NCBI RefSeq assembly: GCF_016584665.1
Contig: NZ_BBJB01000003.1
Coordinates: 1-64,000 of the forward strand
Direction of reading: 5' to 3'
Source of the DNA: Pseudanabaena sp. lw0831
GTDB lineage: Bacteria > Cyanobacteriota > Cyanobacteriia > Pseudanabaenales > Pseudanabaenaceae
DNA: 64,000 nucleotides
Made by a program: the position numbers and the translations under genes. The notes below the pieces were generated by a model. It was given only the letters and a program-made list of their open reading frames with translations. It did no database searches and was not told the origin of the DNA. Positions 62,401-64,000 of this stretch are shown here, piece by piece. The first letter of the stretch is position 1, and every line of letters starts with the position of its first letter.

Positions 62401-62551
62401 TGCAGGCAAGGAATTACTGCAACCCCTATCCATCGTGGTTTTAGGCGGTTTATTTACTTCCACTGCGCTTACCTTGCTCGTACTTCCTGCGATCTACTCT
62501 CGCTTCTGGAAATATCTCGTACCCAAACTCAAAACATCTATCAACCTATAA
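59459..62551 (+). CDS. Heavy-metal/cation RND efflux pump (CusA/CzcA family)
   Basis: 1030 residues from ATG 59459; the frame opens 51 nt earlier without support. The RND architecture is complete: TM1 (WLVVLGAMILTIWIFRTI), porter domains, TM2-6, second porter half and TM8-12. The TM4 motif GSAVDDAIVDAENVYR carries the proton-relay Asp/Glu of the HME subfamily. It exports metal cations from periplasm or cytoplasm with an adaptor and an outer-membrane channel. The adaptor is not adjacent. The downstream lipoprotein and regulator pair suggest a metal-responsive locus. Confidence 0.9.
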   Translation: MLSSIIKWAIARRWLVVLGAMILTIWIFRTIIQMPLDVFPPFAPPQVEIQTEAAGLAPEEVESLVTLPIESAINGTAGVTAVRSSSAASISVVRVIFKWGTDIYQARQLVTERLQAARSKLPASVEAPQIAPISSPIGTIITYAFTSKSNDLMEVRRFVDWQVTNRLLAVSGVAQVIVFGGDVRQYQVLVAPEKLQAFNVSLQEVSDAVAAANVNAAGGYLITPDREKLIRGIGRIEDIEALKQSVIMSRNGVPVRISDVADVKIGAAVKRGDASVNTEKAVVAIINKQPQADTPTVTRAVEAAMNEVKAGLPEGIKINTTFRQEAYIDASIENVQEALIEGSIIVALILIPFLMNWRNLVVCLAALPLSLLIGVLALNWLGQGLNTMTLGGLAVAIGSAVDDAIVDAENVYRCLRENKHSDHPRPVLEVVFDGCQEVRDSVFGATIITIVVFSPIFALTGVEGSIFIPMGLGYLAAVLASSFVALTVTPALCAILLPHGHLPEREPWVARFFKKFYLPLIKFAMQRSQIVIGIAAASLLVSAIVVPSFGRIFLPEFQEQSLVNTLLLYPGSSLEATNSAASVLEHKLKDNPKFQNIQVRSGRAEGDADAAGVNLAHVDVELSEMGMKDRKASIDLLRQEFGKVIGAAPNVGGFISHRMDEVLSGVRSAIAVKIFGAELEQLRTLGQQVNDVMRSVEGVVDLQLEPQIPVEQIQIKFDRIAAARYGLTIGKLSETVETALNGKVVSQVLEQQQTFDLVVWLKPEARQNLDQIGNLMVDTPTGNKIPLAQVAKIIDGKGANTINRENVSRLIVVAANAQGRDLRSVVSEIQAKVKQQVQIPAGYYIQYAGQFEAEGRASQNIVLFSAIAFVVITVIMYLSVKSVASTVMIMINLPLAMVGGVIAVALTGGVLSIASLVGFVTLFGVATRNGLLLVDNYNTKFASGMPLRDLLIQGSMERLNAILMTAFTSALGLAPLVVAGGAGKELLQPLSIVVLGGLFTSTALTLLVLPAIYSRFWKYLVPKLKTSINL

Positions 62552-62556
62552 CAATT

Positions 62557-62579
62557 GTTGTGCGGCTTTGCCGCACAAC
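62557..62579 (+). terminator. Hairpin after the RND pump gene
   Basis: GTTGTGCGGC pairs with GCCGCACAAC around TTT, six nt after the stop. There is no U-run, so it may be an attenuator between pump and lipoprotein genes. Confidence 0.55.
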
Positions 62580-62607
62580 ACTAAACAACTAAATGGAGCT
62601 TATTACT

Positions 62608-63135
62608 ATGCGATCGCTAAAATCTTTAAAATCTCTCACAATCTCGTCAGGACTAATCGGCATCATTGCGATCGCCGCTTGTTCTAGTCCTACCCCAGAG
62701 ACAAAAACAGCAGCGCCAAATCCTATCCCAACTCCTGCTAATACTAGCGAACCAACTAAAGCCACTGCAACAAAAAATAGTGACAAAGCCAATGACAAGC
62801 CAAGTGGGAATAATGGTAAAGCTAATCAAGGTGGACAAGTTGTCGAAGTTGGCGCATACCATTTAGAATTGGTAGCTATAAACGAAGATGGGGGTGTCCA
62901 TATCGATCTGTTTTTGCAAAATGGCAGTGACCATTCACCAATCCCTGATGCAAAAGTAAGCGCACAGGTGCAACTCCCCAATGGCTCAAAAAAAACTCTG
63001 GATATGCCATATAAGACAGATGGAAAACATTATGGAGCATTGTTGTCCGAAACAGTTGCAGGGGAATACAAGGTCGTAATCCTCAGCGAAATTAAAGGTG
63101 AGAAGATCAATGGTAGATTTGCTTTTAAGCGATAA
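62608..63135 (+). CDS. Lipoprotein with a FixH-like beta domain
   Basis: 175 residues from ATG 62608, which has GGAG eight nt upstream; an ATG at 62593 is weaker. A lipoprotein signal ends in IAAC (Cys25). A Pro/Thr/Lys-rich linker follows to about 80, then a beta-sandwich-like region (GAYHLELVAINEDGGVHIDL, VSAQVQLPNGSKKTLDMPYK, GALLSETVAGEYKVV). Such YtkA/FixH-like domains accompany metal transporters. It lies between a metal RND pump and a two-component system, so a periplasmic metal-handling role is likely. Confidence 0.75.
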   Translation: MRSLKSLKSLTISSGLIGIIAIAACSSPTPETKTAAPNPIPTPANTSEPTKATATKNSDKANDKPSGNNGKANQGGQVVEVGAYHLELVAINEDGGVHIDLFLQNGSDHSPIPDAKVSAQVQLPNGSKKTLDMPYKTDGKHYGALLSETVAGEYKVVILSEIKGEKINGRFAFKR

Positions 63136-63143
63136 GTGCTTTG

Positions 63144-63172
63144 TAATGTGCGGCGCAAAGCGCCGCACATTA
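63144..63172. terminator. Hairpin between the lipoprotein and regulator genes
   Basis: TAATGTGCGGCGC (63144-63156) pairs perfectly with 63160-63172 around AAA. It could separate the pump-lipoprotein unit from the regulator unit. Confidence 0.65.
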
Positions 63173-63193
63173 GATGATTACTAGAAATAACCT

Positions 63194-63898
63194 ATGCGAA
63201 TTCTATTAGTAGAAGATGAACCTGACCTTGGCGCAGCGATCGCAAATCGTTTGCGCCAAGAAAAGTATGTCGTCGATTGGGCGAAAGATGGCGCTGAAGC
63301 TTGGAATTATCTGGAGAACCAATGGACGCAATACACAGTCGGGATTTTTGATTGGATGTTACCGAGTTTATCAGGATTGGAATTATGTAAAAAATTGCGA
63401 TCGCAAAAAAGTACATTGCCAATTTTAATGCTCACCGCCAAAGATAGTATCGAAGATCGTGTTATTGGACTGGATGCAGGAGCCGATGACTATTTAGTAA
63501 AACCTTTCGGGATGGTCGAGTTATTGGCGCGGTTACGAGCATTACAAAGGCGATCGCCTCAATTGCAAGCGATTCAATTAAAAGTAGGAAATCTCACCCT
63601 AGATTACAATACTGCCACGGTTTCTTCTGAAGATATTAATGGCAAATCCACACAAGTTTCCCTCACTGCAAAGGAGTTTCAGCTTTTGGAATACTTTATG
63701 CAGCATCCCAATCAAATTATTTCTCGCGATCAAATTCTCTATCAACTATGGGAAATCCAATCGGAGCCAGAAAGCAATGTGGTCGCCGCCCAAATGCGTT
63801 TACTAAGGCGCAAACTTGCGGATAGTAATTGTTTGCTTTCCATTGAAACTATCTATGGATTGGGGTATCGCCTAAATGAAGCAAATGAACCAAAATAA
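63194..63898 (+). CDS. OmpR/PhoB-family response regulator (RppA/NrsR-like)
   Basis: 234 residues. The receiver domain has VEDEPDLG at the acidic pocket, FDWMLPSLSG with the phosphorylated Asp, and VKPFGMVELLARL. The C-terminal winged helix is of the Trans_reg_C type (LTAKEFQLLEYFMQHPNQII, then VVAAQMRLLRRKL). In cyanobacteria, close relatives (RppA, NrsR) control metal resistance or photosystem genes. It overlaps the start of a sensor kinase gene, so the pair is co-translated. Confidence 0.9.
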   Translation: MRILLVEDEPDLGAAIANRLRQEKYVVDWAKDGAEAWNYLENQWTQYTVGIFDWMLPSLSGLELCKKLRSQKSTLPILMLTAKDSIEDRVIGLDAGADDYLVKPFGMVELLARLRALQRRSPQLQAIQLKVGNLTLDYNTATVSSEDINGKSTQVSLTAKEFQLLEYFMQHPNQIISRDQILYQLWEIQSEPESNVVAAQMRLLRRKLADSNCLLSIETIYGLGYRLNEANEPK

Positions 63899-64000
63899 TT
63901 TATTCTTTCGCGCCCGTTGGCGGCTTGCCATCTGGTATTCAGGCGTGATGGGAATCATTCTTTGTCTAGCAGGAGCTGGAGCCTATCAGATGATGGTTCA
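63876..64000 (+). CDS. N terminus of the partner sensor histidine kinase (runs off the window)
   Basis: The frame from ATG 63876 (or 63885) stays open to the right edge. It encodes a basic head (NNLFFRARWRLAIWYSGVMG) followed by a hydrophobic helix (IILCLAGAGAYQMMV), the first membrane segment of an RppB/NrsS-like kinase. It overlaps the regulator gene by 23 nt. Confidence 0.8.
   Translation, partial: MKQMNQNNLFFRARWRLAIWYSGVMGIILCLAGAGAYQMMV

Overview
The window comes from a cyanobacterium, most likely a Pseudanabaena-like filamentous form (the genus is an inference). The reasons are the very frequent HIP1 octamer GCGATCGC and a set of cyanobacterial genes: nblS, chlG, sufR divergent from sufBCD, a SigF-type sigma factor, a DUF3326 protein and a cyanobacteriochrome kinase. 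No rRNA, tRNA or CRISPR array was seen. Almost every intergenic gap carries a perfect or nested palindrome. These fall into several repeat families and many probably also act as terminators.

Layout. 1-13 kb: a YefM-YoeB pair, a type I restriction HsdR subunit without visible M or S genes, a coiled-coil membrane protein, the NblS stress kinase, several toxin-antitoxin (TA) pairs or remnants, a HEPN-motif protein, an Rpn nuclease, an amino-acid ABC ATPase and DUF3326. 13-28 kb: a Rieske oxygenase, ribosomal L33 and S18, a histone-deacetylase-like hydrolase, two large sensor kinases (one with a DXCF cyanobacteriochrome GAF domain), aroA and an Nfu scaffold. 27.5-33 kb: sufR, then sufB, two DUF29-like genes, sufC and sufD. 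33-43 kb: an AAA ATPase/TOPRIM-like pair, a lytic transglycosylase, an efflux adaptor, chlG, a Septu-type PtuA/PtuB pair, a frameshifted Uma2 gene and a DHFR-like reductase. 43-49 kb: atpD-atpC, a sigma factor with a duplicated region 2, moeA and trmD. 49-53 kb: a defence and TA cluster with YefM-YoeB, an XRE/PIN pair and a retron (ncRNA, small cationic ORF, XRE regulator, reverse transcriptase), followed by an orphan HigA with a scar of HigB. 53-57.4 kb: DUF427, an EgtB/EgtD ergothioneine-type pair, TspO and a DCC thiol oxidoreductase. 57.4-59.4 kb: a graveyard of decayed TA genes plus one intact TumA/TumE-like pair and a VanX fragment. 59.4-64 kb: a heavy-metal RND pump, a lipoprotein and an OmpR-type regulator whose partner kinase runs off the right edge.

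The core functions are photosynthetic stress control, chlorophyll, ATP synthase, Fe-S assembly, Moco and thiol-histidine synthesis. They are interleaved with four separate candidate defence modules (HsdR, AAA-TOPRIM, Septu, retron), a possible fifth (HEPN gene), and about ten TA loci. The most promising lead is the retron locus at about 50.95-52.78 kb. Its flanking a1/a2 repeats, branch-G context and first msr stem can be read directly from the sequence, and it contains an unassigned 70-residue cationic, amphipathic protein that could be its effector.
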